In this document: positions 34,110 to 43,765 of the stretch, piece after piece
How positions within the stretch are numbered: the first letter of the stretch is position 1
How the letters are laid out: every line of letters begins with the position of its first letter
Source of the DNA: Methylococcaceae bacterium
Lineage (GTDB): Bacteria; Pseudomonadota; Gammaproteobacteria; Methylococcales; Methylomonadaceae
Direction: 5' to 3'
Length of the DNA stretch: 64,000 nucleotides
Assembly (NCBI GenBank): GCA_014191975.1
Contig: BJHG01000002.1
Span: 1 to 64,000 of the forward strand
Translations under genes and position numbers: made by a program
The notes under the pieces: model-generated
The model's database searches: none
The model's input: the letters and a program-made list of their open reading frames with translations, nothing else
Told to the model about the DNA's origin: nothing

Positions 34110-34777
34110 ATCGCCCGACACTTTTTGTTTTAATTGTATTGAATGCGTTATTTATCGTCGTATTAGGTGCAGAATTCCTGACAAGTACCGAAACAACTTC
34201 CATCATATCACCTCTTAAAACCGATAATGTTGAATCCGAAGAATCTGCGCTTGAATTTGATTTAACCGCGATGAGCGAGGATAGTTACAGCGATTTAGTT
34301 GATCGTCCCATGTTTATTAAAGGCCGTAAACCTGTAGATGAACCCGAGTCAGAAAGTGCACCAACTACTGAGATGAAAAAAGTTGAGGCATTTTTTTGGG
34401 ATTTAACGGGGATTTTCACCACACCCAAAGGCGCAACTGCATTTTTTAGTCGCACCAATGCGAAAGTTCTAAAAGATAATTACCGAAAATCTAAAATTGG
34501 TGAAGAGTTGGATGGTTGGAAAATGATTGAAATTCACACTGATAATGTCGTTCTGACGCAAATGAATGAAACGAAAACATTGATGTTGCGAAAAGAAAAG
34601 TCTAAAACAGCATCTGTGCCAATACAATCAGCACAGACACAAAAGAATATTAATAATCGTATTCCGCAATCACCACCAGCTATTCAGCAAAAAATTGAAA
34701 GTGAGCCACCACCCGAAACAACAACACAAAATTCTGATGATTTATCTGTAGAAACTATTAATCCTGAAAACCTATAA
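34106..34777 (+). CDS. gspN: Type II secretion protein GspN-like (XpsN type)
   Basis: One N-terminal helix (FVLIVLNALFIVVLGAEFL) is followed by a GspC HR-like region: YSDLVDRPMFIKGRKP, then LTGIFTTPKGATAFFSRTNAKVL and IGEELDGWKMIEIHTDNVVLTQ. A Pro/Gln/Thr-rich tail ends the protein. Position between GspM and GspD and this domain point to the XpsN-type protein that links the platform to the secretin, replacing the GspC of other systems. The stop overlaps the gspD start by one base. Confidence 0.7.
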   Translation: MNRPTLFVLIVLNALFIVVLGAEFLTSTETTSIISPLKTDNVESEESALEFDLTAMSEDSYSDLVDRPMFIKGRKPVDEPESESAPTTEMKKVEAFFWDLTGIFTTPKGATAFFSRTNAKVLKDNYRKSKIGEELDGWKMIEIHTDNVVLTQMNETKTLMLRKEKSKTASVPIQSAQTQKNINNRIPQSPPAIQQKIESEPPPETTTQNSDDLSVETINPENL

Positions 34778-36933
34778 TGAATTCAAATCAAAAACTAACT
34801 ACTTTAGTGTCGGCAATTTTAAGTTTAACGACGTTATCGGGCTGTGAATTATTCACGCAACGCGCTAAATTACCCATAACATCACACACGCAATTACCGA
34901 ATGAAACAATTCCACAATTGCAAAATAAACCTGCGCCAAATGACACTCTGCAATCAAAAAATGAGTTATATCCCAGCATGGATTACGCAAAAGATATTCC
35001 ACCGGCATCCGAACAAGCGTCACAAAATGCAATACCAAAAGGTAAAGGTGAATTTAGTTTGAATTTTGATGATGCAGATTTGGGTGAAGTTGCAAAAGTA
35101 GTTTTAAGTGATATTTTGGGACAAAATTACGTTCTCAGTCCAAAAGTCATCGGTAAAGTTACTTTACAAACCACGCACGCTTTAAGCAAAGAAGAATTAT
35201 TGCCAACGCTTGAAATGGTTTTAAGTATGAATAACGCCGCTTTAGTAAAAGATGGTGCTATTTATCATATCGAACCAATAAATGAAGCCTTATACACCGC
35301 GAATTTCAGTTCAAATCGTGGTGGTAAATCAGGTTATCAAATGCGTGTTATTCCTGTAAAAAACGTGGCTGTCGATAATATCGCCGATTTAATTAAACCC
35401 TTGCTACATGAAAAAACACTTTTAACTGTTGATGGGCGACGTAATTTATTAGTTGTTTCAGGCGCGGCAGATGAATTGGCGCGAATTATGGACATGGTCA
35501 ATACATTTGACATCGATGTTTTAAAAGGTCGTTCGTTTGCACTTTTTCCACTCGCACACGTCGATGCTGAAACGCTTATCAAAGAATTAGATGAAGTGTT
35601 TTACAAAAAAGCCAAAAGTGACGAAGACCAATTTTTCCGTTTTATGCCAATTGAGCGTTTAAATGCGGTGTTAGCGATTACGCATCAAGCCCGTTATTTG
35701 AAAGATATTGAACAATGGGTAACACGTTTAGACCGCGCAAACGCAACGACGGGCGGCGGCGTTAATGTCTATAAAGTTCAACATGTTGATGCAGTGGAAT
35801 TAGGGAATACGTTGAATGATATTTTTGGTAATGGCAGTAATTCATCTCGTCGTGAAAAAGCACCAAAATTAGCAGGAGATAAAAAGGCAGGTTCATTAAC
35901 AAATAAAACTGATAAAACAATCGATACGAAAAAAAATACCTCTCAACGCTCAACATCTAGTAACGCGACAGGTGATGCAAAAGTCTCAAATGTTGGCGAT
36001 GTGCGGATTATTGCTGATGAAGCTAATAACACACTAATTATCGTCGCGACCGCACAAGAATACGAACTTATTCGCCCGATTATTAACCAGTTAGACGTAA
36101 TGCCATTACAAGTTTTGGTTGACGCAACAATTGTCGAAGTGACGCTAACCGATACTTTAAAATATGGAATGCAATGGTATTTTAACCACAATAATGGCGG
36201 TGAAAATTCAGTTAATAATGGTGGACTAAGTTCTCTTTCAACAGACACGTTAGCAAAAACAGCAGCGGGTATTGCAACTGGCGGATTTGGTTATTCTTTT
36301 TTGAGTAACTCTAAAGAGATTGGGGCAATTTTGAACGCGCAAGCCATTAACAATAATGTAAATGTTATTTCGTCACCCTCATTGATGGTCTTGAACAATC
36401 AAGAAGCAACCATGCAAGTTGGTAAAGAAATTTCATTGACGACAGGTCAGCTTGGTTCTCTCAATAATACGCAAAGTAGCAACACGAATAACGTTTTTAG
36501 TCAGCAACAACAGCGTAAAACGGGTGTGAAATTGAAAATAAAACCTCGTGTAAATGCGAATGGATTAGTGACGATGGAAGTCACACAAAGCGTTGAAGAT
36601 CCAGGGGAAATTCCTGTTTCTGGTGGGAATCCGCCGATTTTAACTCGTGAAATTAGTAGTTCCGTTGCCGTTCAAAGTGGTGAAACTATTGTTTTGGGTG
36701 GTTTAATCAAAGATAACAATACTAATGGCAATGGTGGTATACCGTTCTTGCATGAAATCCCCATTTTAGGAAGTTTATTTGGCAGTAAGACTAAAAATCA
36801 GGACAAAACTGAACTCGTCGTTTTAATTACCCCTCGCGTGGTCAAGAATCGCCAAGACGCGGGACTAATCACAGATGAATTTAAACGCAAACTTAGTGGA
36901 ATTTACGAAGATGACGCATCCCTCATTAAATGA
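34777..36933 (+). CDS. gspD: Type II secretion secretin GspD
   Basis: The outer-membrane channel, 718 residues. A lipoprotein-like signal (LTTLSGCELF, lipobox LSGC) suggests it is lipidated and may need no separate pilotin. N0 domain begins SLNFDDADLGEVAKVVLSDILGQNYVLSP, followed by N1-N3 repeats with a Ser/Thr/Lys-rich loop (~370-410), then the secretin domain with QVLVDATIVEVTLTDTLKYGMQW, VISSPSLMVLNNQEATMQVG and LIKDNNTNGNGGIPFLHEIPILGSLFG. Remaining type II genes (gspE-K) are not in this window. Confidence 0.93.
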   Translation: MNSNQKLTTLVSAILSLTTLSGCELFTQRAKLPITSHTQLPNETIPQLQNKPAPNDTLQSKNELYPSMDYAKDIPPASEQASQNAIPKGKGEFSLNFDDADLGEVAKVVLSDILGQNYVLSPKVIGKVTLQTTHALSKEELLPTLEMVLSMNNAALVKDGAIYHIEPINEALYTANFSSNRGGKSGYQMRVIPVKNVAVDNIADLIKPLLHEKTLLTVDGRRNLLVVSGAADELARIMDMVNTFDIDVLKGRSFALFPLAHVDAETLIKELDEVFYKKAKSDEDQFFRFMPIERLNAVLAITHQARYLKDIEQWVTRLDRANATTGGGVNVYKVQHVDAVELGNTLNDIFGNGSNSSRREKAPKLAGDKKAGSLTNKTDKTIDTKKNTSQRSTSSNATGDAKVSNVGDVRIIADEANNTLIIVATAQEYELIRPIINQLDVMPLQVLVDATIVEVTLTDTLKYGMQWYFNHNNGGENSVNNGGLSSLSTDTLAKTAAGIATGGFGYSFLSNSKEIGAILNAQAINNNVNVISSPSLMVLNNQEATMQVGKEISLTTGQLGSLNNTQSSNTNNVFSQQQQRKTGVKLKIKPRVNANGLVTMEVTQSVEDPGEIPVSGGNPPILTREISSSVAVQSGETIVLGGLIKDNNTNGNGGIPFLHEIPILGSLFGSKTKNQDKTELVVLITPRVVKNRQDAGLITDEFKRKLSGIYEDDASLIK

Positions 36934-37144
36934 AAAAATTGCAAAAATTTTAGCAGAAGACGCCGCAAAAATTGAGGAAAACAGTTGGCGCGGAAAGATC
37001 AAGCGAGTTTGGCAAGCTGAACATAAAAAAAAGGCTTTCAAAGCAGAGATTTTTGCACTGTTGCGAGGATTGAGTAAAAAGGGAATTTTTACATTATTTT
37101 TGATTGTGGCATTTGTGTTTGCGTTGACATTTTCGGTGTTGTGA
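36911..37144 (+). CDS. Small protein with a C-terminal membrane helix (77 aa)
   Basis: The ATG at 36911 lies inside the gspD end (23-base overlap), so translation is probably coupled. The product starts MTHPSLNEKIAKILAEDAAKIEENSW, a charged helical part, then GIFTLFLIVAFVFALTFSVL as a tail anchor. It could be an accessory of the secretion system, but no family is recognised. The following 142 bases up to tadA show nothing more. Confidence 0.5.
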   Translation: MTHPSLNEKIAKILAEDAAKIEENSWRGKIKRVWQAEHKKKAFKAEIFALLRGLSKKGIFTLFLIVAFVFALTFSVL

Positions 37145-37286
37145 TTTGTTGACGGTCATGCTTCTAATCCTTAAATAGTCGTTAGGAAAAAAGTTAAGTG
37201 ATTTTGATAACTGTTTCATAGTTTGCTGGCGGCATTTAGATTAGCGCAGTGCCGCATTTTGCGGTTATAAAAGAATTCATAACTTG

Positions 37287-37769
37287 CTACTTGAATCTGC
37301 CACTATTTTTCTGACGACGAACCGCAAAAAAGTCTTTCAATAATTGTGAGCAGGTTTCTTCCAAAATCCCACCTTGCCAGTCAATTCGATGATTCAAAAA
37401 TGGTGTGTCGCTCAAATTCAATGCATTACAAACGCAACCACGTTTTTCATCGAACGCACCAAAAACCAGACGTTTTACACGTGCTTGAGAAATTGCGCCC
37501 ATACACATCACACAGGGTTCAAGGGTCACATACAGCGTAGTATCAATTAAACGGTAATTTTCAAGCACTTTTCCTGCTTTCCGAATGACCAAAATTTCAG
37601 CGTGTGCGCTGGGATCGTTAGTTTCAATGACTGCGTTCCAACCTTCGGCAATTACTTTTTCATTTTTTATCAATACAGCACCAACTGGAACTTCACCATT
37701 TTCTTCGGCACGTTGTGCCAAGCGAATCGCGTAACGTATCCAGCTTTCGTCTGTTAAAATATCACTCAT
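37287..37769 (-). CDS. tadA: tRNA-specific adenosine deaminase
   Basis: Changes A34 to inosine in tRNA-Arg(ACG). The zinc site is seen in DPSAHAEIL (His and catalytic Glu) and LEPCVMCMGAI (two Cys), followed by RVKRLVFGAFDEKRG. The ATG at 37769 gives MSDILTDESWIRYAIRLAQ, a standard start; the track start is 11 codons upstream. It diverges from hisC with 26 bases between. Confidence 0.95.
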   Translation of the reverse strand: MSDILTDESWIRYAIRLAQRAEENGEVPVGAVLIKNEKVIAEGWNAVIETNDPSAHAEILVIRKAGKVLENYRLIDTTLYVTLEPCVMCMGAISQARVKRLVFGAFDEKRGCVCNALNLSDTPFLNHRIDWQGGILEETCSQLLKDFFAVRRQKNSGRFK

Positions 37770-37795
37770 TCTTACTCTCACTTTCAAAAAAATAA

Positions 37796-38872
37796 ATGTC
37801 AAAATTTACTGTTCAAACGCTTTTTCGCCCCGAAGTTTTAGCGTTATCAGCCTATCATGTCGCGGACGCGCAAGGCTTTATTAAACTTGATGCTATGGAA
37901 AATCCTTATACTTGGTCAAATGAACTCAAGCAAGGTTGGTTAGAAAAACTGAAAAATTGTTCGTTAAATCGCTATCCAGACCCTGAAGCACTTGAGTTAA
38001 CGAATACCTTAAAAAGCTTAAATAAAATTCCTGATGGCATTGAGTTATTGCTTGGAAATGGTTCAGATGAAATTATTCAATTATTATTGATGGCATTGCC
38101 ACAGAATTCTCATGTTTTAAGTACTACACCCAGTTTTGTGATGTACAAACAAATCAGTGACTATTTAGGCTTAAATTATCATGGTATTTCGTTACGTGCT
38201 GATTTAGAGTTAAATGTACCGGCAATGTTGTCGGCAATTGAACAACATAATCCTGCGATTATTTTTCTCGCTTACCCTAATAATCCAACGGGAAATTTAT
38301 TTGATAAAAATGCGATAAATCAAATTATTGATACCGCGAATGGGCTAGTCATTATCGACGAAGCTTACGAACCATTTGCGAATTCAAGCTTTATGAATCA
38401 TGTTAAAAATAATGTTTTAGTTATGCGAACGTTTTCAAAGCTGGGTTTAGCAGGTTTACGTTTAGGTTATATTGCCGGCGAATGTGACATTATCGAACAG
38501 CTGCATAAAATTCGTTTGCCTTATAATATAAACGTTTTAACGCAAGCCAGCGTGCAATTCGCACTTGAGCACAAAGATGTTTTTGATGAGCAAACCAGCG
38601 CAATTTGTGCTGAAAGAATATTGATGTTATTGGCGTTAAATTTGTTAGATGGCATTACTGCTTTTGAAAGTGCGGCGAATTTTATTTTATTCAAAACGCC
38701 TGACAATCAAGCTACTAAAATTTTTGAAGCTATAAAAGCGCAGGGAGTGTTGATTAAAAATGTTCATCCACAAGGCGGGTTATTAGCAAATTGCTTACGG
38801 GTAACTGTCGGAACGCCCGACGAAAATCTAATGTTTTTGAAGGCATTAAAGTACGCGTTGGATTTGACTTGA
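37796..38872 (+). CDS. hisC: Histidinol-phosphate aminotransferase
   Basis: PLP enzyme of histidine synthesis, 358 residues. IKLDAMENPYTW and RYPDPEALELTNTLK at the start, GNGSDEIIQLLLMA for PLP phosphate contact, FLAYPNNPTGNLF, VIIDEAYEPFA and the PLP lysine in RTFSKLGLAGLRLGY are all present. It stands alone here, away from other his genes. A missing Shine-Dalgarno suggests weak translation or leader control. Confidence 0.92.
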   Translation: MSKFTVQTLFRPEVLALSAYHVADAQGFIKLDAMENPYTWSNELKQGWLEKLKNCSLNRYPDPEALELTNTLKSLNKIPDGIELLLGNGSDEIIQLLLMALPQNSHVLSTTPSFVMYKQISDYLGLNYHGISLRADLELNVPAMLSAIEQHNPAIIFLAYPNNPTGNLFDKNAINQIIDTANGLVIIDEAYEPFANSSFMNHVKNNVLVMRTFSKLGLAGLRLGYIAGECDIIEQLHKIRLPYNINVLTQASVQFALEHKDVFDEQTSAICAERILMLLALNLLDGITAFESAANFILFKTPDNQATKIFEAIKAQGVLIKNVHPQGGLLANCLRVTVGTPDENLMFLKALKYALDLT

Positions 38873-38875
38873 TTT

Positions 38876-39955
38876 TTAATCGGGTAAACCGAAGCGAATA
38901 ATTTTTGCAAAATCGGTGGCGTTCAAACTCGCGCCACCAACAAGTGCACCATCTACACCAGCCAATCCCATAATTGACACGATATTATCTGGTTTCACAT
39001 TGCCGCCGTATAAAATTCGCACTCGTGCCGCAATTTGTTCTCCATACAAATCCATTAGTAAATTACGAATGAAATCGTGAACCTCTGCGATTTGTTCCAA
39101 TGGTGCAGGTTTTGCCCCTTTACCAATTGCCCAAATCGGTTCATATGCAATAATCACTTCTGGCATCATCGGACGTGCCACGCCTTCGAGTGCTATTCGT
39201 AACTGGCGTTCAAGTAATTTAAAGGTTTCATGCATTTCACATGCTTCTCGATTTTCACCACAACACAAAATAACTTGTAACCCATTTGCTAATGCAGCTT
39301 GGATTTTACGTTGAATTGCGTCATCACTTTCCCCAGCACGCTCGTTTAACTCGCCTTCGAGAAAAGTCGCTAAACCGACTAACACATCGCTATTTTTTTC
39401 CTCGAGCAGGTAGCGAATTGTCGCCAAAATTTGTGGGTCAGGATTTCCTCGCACGCTTAATCGTTTCAACGTATGTGTCAAAAAATCCTTTGATAATCGC
39501 CGTGCCACACTAGAACTAAAACCAAAATATTTACCTAAATTTGCACGTCGATCTGAATGCCCAACAATCACTCTGTCTACACCAATTGCCGCCAACATAT
39601 CTGACGAAATCTCCCCTGTGAATGCACCTTTGGATTCAAAAAATGTGTCTTGTGCGAGTAAAAATACGTTTCGTCCAATTCCATATTCACGTTGCAAAAA
39701 ATCGGGTTCTATATAATCTGCGAGAGTCGAAAGTCCTGTAAATGGTGGTGCAAAACCCATATCGACATCTTTCACATCACGGCATAAATCGAAAATTCGG
39801 GCAGCTAATGCTACGCCTGCAAGTGGAATTAAATTCATTTTCCAATTGCCCGCCAAAAAGGGACGTATTGCACTTGGAGCACCCTGTTCAGCTGGTGTTT
39901 TTCGCCACTGATTTGCGGTGCGTTGGCGATAATAATTCCGATAAATTGTGTTCAT
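38876..39955 (-). CDS. tpiA: Triosephosphate isomerase, enlarged variant
   Basis: Interconverts DHAP and glyceraldehyde 3-phosphate. Conserved sites are FLAGNWKMN (Lys39), VIVGHSDRR (His133), IIAYEPIWAIGKG (Glu272), ILYGGNVKPDN and GALVGGASL. It is 359 residues against the usual ~250: an N-terminal extension of ~32 residues and an insertion of ~70 residues (141-209, including FGFSSSVARRLSKDFLTHTL) right after the catalytic-His loop, before the normal ESDD..IQRKI helix. The normally invariant GHSERR Glu is Asp here. It is the last gene of a run that starts at hemA. Whether it is the main isomerase or a paralogue with another role is open. Confidence 0.85.
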   Translation of the reverse strand: MNTIYRNYYRQRTANQWRKTPAEQGAPSAIRPFLAGNWKMNLIPLAGVALAARIFDLCRDVKDVDMGFAPPFTGLSTLADYIEPDFLQREYGIGRNVFLLAQDTFFESKGAFTGEISSDMLAAIGVDRVIVGHSDRRANLGKYFGFSSSVARRLSKDFLTHTLKRLSVRGNPDPQILATIRYLLEEKNSDVLVGLATFLEGELNERAGESDDAIQRKIQAALANGLQVILCCGENREACEMHETFKLLERQLRIALEGVARPMMPEVIIAYEPIWAIGKGAKPAPLEQIAEVHDFIRNLLMDLYGEQIAARVRILYGGNVKPDNIVSIMGLAGVDGALVGGASLNATDFAKIIRFGLPD

Positions 39956-39972
39956 AATCGGTGATTCCCTCT

Positions 39973-40512
39973 CTATCTAAACTCTAACTTATTCTCAATA
40001 AGCGTTAACGTCCGTTCAGGTAAAGTATCTTTATTTTCACCTTCTAAATACAGCCGTGCATCTTCGTGAACCGTAGACATAAAACGAATTAACTGAATTT
40101 CACGGCGCATTTTTTCTTCGAAATCGGTAGTTTCCCACATTTCATTGAGAAGATATTTCGCATGATGATGAATAGTAAAAGCAACTGCTTCTGGCAAATG
40201 TGTATAACTACTGTGAATTGAATCTTTAAGCTGATCGAGCGAGGTAAGATATTGTTTGTAATCTTTAACATCTTGCTTGCATTTTGTTTTAAACATTAAC
40301 AATTCGGCATTGTGCTGTGTTTGTAAAATCGATAATTCATGTTTTAACTGGCTACTGCGTTTTTTTAATTCGGAAATCATGGAGTTTTCAGCTAAAACCT
40401 GAGCTTGTTTTAATGCCGATTGTTGTTCTTGATTATCACGTTTCCACGTTAAATTTTTGGTTTTAAGCTCATGGATGGTGGCGACGATATTTAAAAGCCA
40501 ATCTTTTAACAT
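39973..40512 (-). CDS. Coiled-coil protein of unknown function (179 aa)
   Basis: Mostly charged helices: residues ~20-90 form a coiled coil (QEQQSALKQAQVLAENSMISEL, SSQLKHELSILQTQHNAEL), then a helical C-terminal part (FEEKMRREIQLIRFMSTVHEDARLYLEGE). No signal or membrane helix. The start overlaps the previous gene by 7 bases, so the two products probably act together. Family not recognised. Confidence 0.55.
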   Translation of the reverse strand: MLKDWLLNIVATIHELKTKNLTWKRDNQEQQSALKQAQVLAENSMISELKKRSSQLKHELSILQTQHNAELLMFKTKCKQDVKDYKQYLTSLDQLKDSIHSSYTHLPEAVAFTIHHHAKYLLNEMWETTDFEEKMRREIQLIRFMSTVHEDARLYLEGENKDTLPERTLTLIENKLEFR

Positions 40513-41045
40513 TTGTATTTGCCCGCGATAGTTGCAATTTTATTGTGCAATTCTAACAGAGCCGTTTCATTTTGTTGCAGACGATAACGGTAATTTTCAA
40601 GCTCTAATTTCGAAAAAATCTCGTGAGAAATCTGAGCTTTAATCTGTTTTAACTCGTGTGTAATTGCGTTTGAAAGTACTTTAATTTGTTGACGATTATT
40701 TTTCTCTAAGATTTTTTTACGTTGCCGTTCTTTGAAATAATTCAGCTGTAAACGTTGAAAATAAAGTAATCGTTGTCGATTCGTTTTTTGATTTTTGACA
40801 AATAGCATGTGACGCTGAAAACATTGTTCAGTCGAAAAATACTGCTGAAAAATACACCAAAGCTGTCTAAAAATAAAAATCCCCCCCGCTAAAATAAATA
40901 AGCCAAATCCAGCTAACATCAAAAAAAGTGCGCCTTTCATGGCAACAGATGCAATCACGAAAAGCGTAAAAATCAATAACGCTTTTGCCACGATAAACAA
41001 GGGAAGGCAAAGTAAAAATAGCCAAAGCGCAATTCGAATCAACAT
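40506..41045 (-). CDS. Membrane-anchored coiled-coil protein of unknown function (179 aa)
   Basis: Two to three hydrophobic helices occupy residues ~3-68, then a basic, Gln/Lys-rich helical region (RQRLLYFQRLQLNYFKERQRKKILEK) forms a long coiled coil in the cytoplasm. It starts right after the slyX stop. Together with the following gene it may be a membrane-linked complex, but I know no matching family. Confidence 0.55.
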   Translation of the reverse strand: MLIRIALWLFLLCLPLFIVAKALLIFTLFVIASVAMKGALFLMLAGFGLFILAGGIFIFRQLWCIFQQYFSTEQCFQRHMLFVKNQKTNRQRLLYFQRLQLNYFKERQRKKILEKNNRQQIKVLSNAITHELKQIKAQISHEIFSKLELENYRYRLQQNETALLELHNKIATIAGKYKC

Positions 41046-41255
41046 TTAATAATGTGGCGGCAATTCATAATTTGTAGTGGATTCTTCAGGGTTTTTTGAA
41101 GTTAAATTATTCACACGTTCGTGCATCGTTTTATAAGCGCGCTCAAGATGATCAATTTTTTGCTGTTGCGTGGCGATAATATCATTTAACGTTTGCAATA
41201 AATCTTCTTGATACGCGGCTTTGATTTCTAATTCGATAAGACGATTTTCAATCAT
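41046..41255 (-). CDS. slyX: SlyX family protein
   Basis: A 69-residue coiled coil (ENRLIELEIKAAYQEDLLQTLNDIIATQQQKIDHLE) ending in the SlyX signature PPHY. Biochemical role unknown. It lies 4 bases after prfA. Confidence 0.85.
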   Translation of the reverse strand: MIENRLIELEIKAAYQEDLLQTLNDIIATQQQKIDHLERAYKTMHERVNNLTSKNPEESTTNYELPPHY

Positions 41256-41259
41256 CGGA

Positions 41260-42345
41260 TTATTCGTCGCCTAATTGGGTTAATAATTCAGCGTGATGTT
41301 CGCTAATCAAAGGCAAAATCACTTGTTCTAGACCACCTTCCATAATATCGTCGAGCTTATAAAGTGTTAAGTTAATTCTGTGATCGGTCAAGCGCCCTTG
41401 TGGATAATTGTAAGTACGAATTCGTTCCGAACGGTCACCACTCCCGACTTGTAATTTACGCATTGACGATTGTTCAGCGTGTTGTTTTTCTTGTTTCGCA
41501 GAAAGGATACGTGACGATAATAAAGCCATCGCAATGGCTCTATTTTTATGTTGTGAGCGTTCGTCTTGGCATTCCACGATTGTTCCTGTTGGAATATGTG
41601 TAATTCGAATCGCGGATTCAGTCTTGTTAATATGCTGACCACCGGCGCCTGATGCACGATAAGTATCGACTTTCAAATCAGCGGGGTTGATGTCAATCGC
41701 ATCGATTTCATCCACTTCGGGCATAATCGCAACGGTGCAAGCTGACGTGTGAATTCGACCCTGCGATTCGGTTTCTGGTACCCGTTGGACGCGGTGTGTT
41801 CCAGATTCAAATTTCAATTGGGAATACACATCCCGCCCCGAAACACGCAAAATAATTTCTTTGTAACCGCCGTGATCACCTTCGCTTTCGTTAATAATCT
41901 CAGTTTGCCAGCCTTTTCGTTCCGCAAAACGCTGATACATTCGTGCCAAATCGCCTGAAAAAATCGCAGCTTCATCACCGCCTGTTCCAGCGCGAACCTC
42001 TAAAAAAATATTACGATTATCGTTTGGATCTTTGGGCAAAAGTAAAACTTGCAATTCGTTTTCTAACGCATCGATTTGATTTTGTGTGTCAGAAATCTCG
42101 TCTTTCGCCAACTCACGGATTTCAGGATCGTTGTCGTTTGCCATTTCTTTCGCTGCCATGAAGGATTCTAAAAGCAATTCATAACGTTTGTAGCATTCCA
42201 CTAACGGACTAATTTGTGCGTATTCTTGGCTTAATGCACGAAATTTATTTTGATTACTTTGCGTGTCAGGTTCCGAAAGCAAAGCAGAAATTTCGTCGTG
42301 ACGTTCACATAAGTTTTGTAATTTTTGTTCAATTGATGGTTTCAT
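41260..42345 (-). CDS. prfA: Peptide chain release factor 1
   Basis: Reads UAA and UAG and releases peptide. The GGQ motif is in [25 protein letters not shown], and the [20 protein letters not shown] block is typical. Length 361 is normal. It follows hemA after 2 bases, as in many gammaproteobacteria, but the usual next gene prmC (methylase of the GGQ Gln) is not here. Confidence 0.96.
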   Translation of the reverse strand: MKPSIEQKLQNLCERHDEISALLSEPDTQSNQNKFRALSQEYAQISPLVECYKRYELLLESFMAAKEMANDNDPEIRELAKDEISDTQNQIDALENELQVLLLPKDPNDNRNIFLEVRAGTGGDEAAIFSGDLARMYQRFAERKGWQTEIINESEGDHGGYKEIILRVSGRDVYSQLKFESGTHRVQRVPETESQGRIHTSACTVAIMPEVDEIDAIDINPADLKVDTYRASGAGGQHINKTESAIRITHIPTGTIVECQDERSQHKNRAIAMALLSSRILSAKQEKQHAEQSSMRKLQVGSGDRSERIRTYNYPQGRLTDHRINLTLYKLDDIMEGGLEQVILPLISEHHAELLTQLGDE

Positions 42346-42347
42346 TT

Positions 42348-43604
42348 TTAAGCTGGGTTAAGTTGAAAAATTTCTAATGCAGCAGCAAGTAAATCATGAC
42401 GCTCATTTTCTGCCGCGACACGGATTTGAGTACTCGGTGTGTGAATCAGTTTATTGGTTAATGTATGTGCCAAGCGTTGTAATGCAATTTCAGCAGAAGT
42501 GCCATTTCCAAGTGACATGAGTGCTTTTTGAAGTTCGTTATCACGAAACATTTCTGCCTGCGTGCGATAATCTTTAATCAATTTTTGTGCGCCTTGAGCA
42601 CGTAACCATGTGAGAAAATAATCAACTTGTGTGTCAATAATTTCTTCAGCTTGTTCGGCTGCTTGACGGCGTGAATTCATATTCTGTTCAATCGTATGCT
42701 GTAAATCATCAACCGTGTACAAATAAACATCATCTAATTGTTCGACTTCAGATTCTATATCACGCGGTACCGCCAAATCGACCATGAATATCGGTTTACG
42801 CTTGCGTTTTTTCAAGGCACTTTCAACACTGCCTTTACCTAAAATGGGTAATTGACTCCCAGTGGACGAAATCACAATATCTGCTTCGGCAAGGTGATTA
42901 GGAATTTCTGCCAAACTAATCGCGTAACCGTTGAATTGTGCTGCTAGTGTGTGCGCTTTTTCAAAGGTACGGTTGGCAATGATAATACGTCCGACACCTT
43001 GCTGATTTAAATGTCTCGCCGCCAATTCAATCGTTTCACCTGCACCAATTAGCAACGCAGTTTGCTCGCTGAGTTTATCAAAAATTTGTTGTGCTAATTG
43101 AACCGCCGCAAATGCAACTGAAACTGGGCTTGAGCCGATTTCTGTATCAGTGCGCACTTTTTTTGCGGAGTTAAAAGTATGTTGAAATAATTTCCCCAAT
43201 AATTTCCCGACAGTTCCAGCGTCACATGCTGATTGATACGCGGTTTTCATTTGCCCTAAAATTTGCGGTTCGCCCAAAATCATTGAATCTAATCCACACG
43301 CGACCCGAAAAATATGGCGGATTGTGGCTTTATCTTTATGACAATATAAATATGGCGTTAAATCTTGTATGGCAATTTGTTTGTTTTGAGCAATCCAATC
43401 AATTAATAAATTTTGATTATCGGATTGTGTAATGCAATAAAATTCAGTGCGATTACACGTCGATAAAATTGCAGCTTCGTTAATTTCCTTAATGCTGACA
43501 AGATCTTGCAATGCCAGCTGCAAGACTTCTAAGGGAAATGCTAACCGTTCACGAATCGCAACAGGGGCTGTAGTATAATTGATACCGATAGTAATAAATG
43601 TCAT
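42348..43604 (-). CDS. hemA: Glutamyl-tRNA reductase
   Basis: First step of haem synthesis by the C5 route. [12 protein letters not shown] carries the catalytic Cys, [20 protein letters not shown] and [18 protein letters not shown] follow, the NADPH domain has [16 protein letters not shown], and a C-terminal dimer helix ends the 418-residue protein. It is the first gene of the minus-strand run to tpiA. The 161 bases to the next gene are a divergent promoter region. Confidence 0.95.
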   Translation of the reverse strand: MTFITIGINYTTAPVAIRERLAFPLEVLQLALQDLVSIKEINEAAILSTCNRTEFYCITQSDNQNLLIDWIAQNKQIAIQDLTPYLYCHKDKATIRHIFRVACGLDSMILGEPQILGQMKTAYQSACDAGTVGKLLGKLFQHTFNSAKKVRTDTEIGSSPVSVAFAAVQLAQQIFDKLSEQTALLIGAGETIELAARHLNQQGVGRIIIANRTFEKAHTLAAQFNGYAISLAEIPNHLAEADIVISSTGSQLPILGKGSVESALKKRKRKPIFMVDLAVPRDIESEVEQLDDVYLYTVDDLQHTIEQNMNSRRQAAEQAEEIIDTQVDYFLTWLRAQGAQKLIKDYRTQAEMFRDNELQKALMSLGNGTSAEIALQRLAHTLTNKLIHTPSTQIRVAAENERHDLLAAALEIFQLNPA

Positions 43605-43765
43605 TTAATTTAAACAATTTAGATGTAAATTTAGCTTTATGATTAACACTATTCTAAGAAATCTAGCGGTGTTGTCCAACTGTAAAAAATCAGCATTCTA
43701 ATTTAGGTGTGTTTTCTGCTACCCTATTAAACAAATTCACCTACCGTCACGAACTAGGAATAAGC

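Noticed and set aside
43421-43445. A GATTGTGTAA match resembling the 38-bp repeat inside hemA
   Set aside because: Only about 11 bases agree and it is coding sequence; a chance match.
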